Part shown: piece by piece, positions 29,373-30,190 of the stretch
How positions within the stretch are numbered: position 1 is the stretch's first letter
Layout of the letters: each line of letters begins with the position of its first letter
Position numbers and translations under genes: made by a program
The notes under the pieces: generated by a model
Told to the model about the DNA's origin: nothing
Seen by the model: the letters and a program-made list of their open reading frames with translations, nothing else
The model's database searches: none
Assembly (NCBI GenBank): GCA_030849805.1
Contig: JASANZ010001988.1
Coordinates: 1 to 30,190 of the forward strand
DNA from: Sergeia podlipaevii
Lineage: Eukaryota > Euglenozoa > Kinetoplastea > Trypanosomatida > Trypanosomatidae
Length of the DNA stretch: 30,190 nt
Reading direction: 5' to 3'

Positions 29373-30190
29373 TCAGTTGTCATCGTCTGCCAAACTCTCC
29401 TCATAGAGATAAATGGTGTTGTCCTTGAGCGCCACGTGTGTAGCAAGTTGTTTTTGCTTCCTCCATAACGTCAAAACACGAGAGTCTTACCAGAAAGAAA
29501 TTAGCTGTTTTTCCTGAGTTTGCGATTGCATGCGTACTTATTCCTGAAGATGGCTTCGACATGAAGCATCGTTCTGTACGCAGTGACTGCAGCGATACTG
29601 ACATACATGTTGAAAGTCAGGGTTCGCACTTGAAGGAATTGATTGCACTAAAATCGCAAAGAGTGTTTGTACATCTCCCTGGTGTGCCCGTCGTCGCGAC
29701 GACATCACCGCCACAATGCGAAAAAAAAAAAATCTGTCAGCGCGACGGAAGGCGGGATAGGCGCAAACACATCGGAGGCTAACTAAATCCCCTAAAGTTT
29801 GAATAGTTGACCGCGATGTGGGCGCGGCCACAGTTTAACTGCGCCTACAATGGCGTGACACATAGTTAGCTCTGCGTATGATATATTGTTGAGTCCGAAG
29901 ATAATGCCTCTGCATGTCTCCAGCATGCGCAGCATATCACGATTGACAACTGCGGAGTTCATTTTCACTATAGACACGCCTGAAGAGACGTCGCCTCGAA
30001 CGGTACACCTAGCTGTGTCGTCGATATCTGCGGTCACAAGCGTACGCCCCTACAGCAACCACAACGCCACAACACTATCTGTTACATTCACCGGAGTCGT
30101 TGAAAAAGACAGAGTATGGTCAAGAACCACTGGAACACTAGACAGCGGCACGTGTGCTTCATAGTACCGGGAAGCCCATATATCGTCAAA
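29373..30190 (-). pseudogene. Decayed protein-coding gene, 5' part outside the window
   Basis: This part lacks the homopolymers of the other spacers, apart from one T12 run (minus strand), and its composition is closer to the genes. On the minus strand one frame is open from the right edge to 29792 except for a single TAG at about 30049-30051, giving blocks such as VVNRDMLRMLETCRGIIFGL. Further on, another frame holds CFMSKPSSGISTHAIANSG (about 29565-29505). A third ends in THVALKDNTIYLYEESLADD before a TGA at 29373-29375. The codons in these blocks look like those of the intact genes. The blocks follow one another in the direction of the transcription unit but need several frame changes and a stop to be bridged. 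I do not recognise the family. Alternatives are a badly assembled intact gene or chance open frames. Confidence 0.45.

Noticed and set aside
29886..30190. A plus-strand open frame followed by a shifted frame ending in PGSPYIV, recalling the GSPY segment of GH81 glucanases
   Set aside because: The opposite strand is open over the same stretch with more coding-like codons and agrees with the direction of all other genes; the resemblance is a single short motif.

Overview
The window looks like a piece of a trypanosomatid (kinetoplastid) chromosome. The protein families match that group, no gene shows introns, and all seven recognisable genes lie on the minus strand, as in a polycistronic transcription unit read from right to left. 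Gene starts are preceded by pyrimidine runs and AG dinucleotides that fit spliced-leader trans-splicing. The spacers are AT-rich and packed with A/T homopolymers, (TA)n, (GA)n, (CA)n and (AAT)n microsatellites. Standard stop codons end the intact genes. I cannot name the species.

In transcription order (right to left): (a) 29373-30190, an apparently decayed protein gene split over several frames and running off the right edge; (b) a gene-free, repeat-rich stretch; (c) 22774-27551, a large membrane protein combining a Wntless/GOST-like 7-TM region with a C-terminal class 3 lipase, whose N-terminal coding part is separated from the rest by a one-base frame change in an A9 run; (d) 21596-21979, the small proteasome/TREX-2 protein DSS1/SEM1; (e) 19941-21041, a mitochondrial CBP3/UQCC1-like assembly factor of respiratory complex III; (f) 17236-19143, a carnitine/choline acyltransferase-family protein without the catalytic histidine; (g) 13982-15250, RNA polymerase III subunit RPC6 (RPC34) with its Fe-S cysteines; (h) 10444-13041, an Aurora-family kinase with a very long disordered N-terminus; (i) 6432-8393, a two-RRM RNA-binding protein with Gln, Ala, Asn and Asp/Glu tracts; (j) 1-6431, more than 6 kb without any gene I can support.

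The genes form no obvious pathway. This is normal for trypanosomatid units, where co-transcribed genes are controlled after transcription. I see no mobile element, CRISPR array, tRNA or rRNA. The points most worth following are the acyltransferase-fold protein lacking its catalytic His, the 7-TM/lipase fusion with its homopolymer frame break, the Aurora kinase with an enlarged activation loop, and the decayed gene at the right edge.
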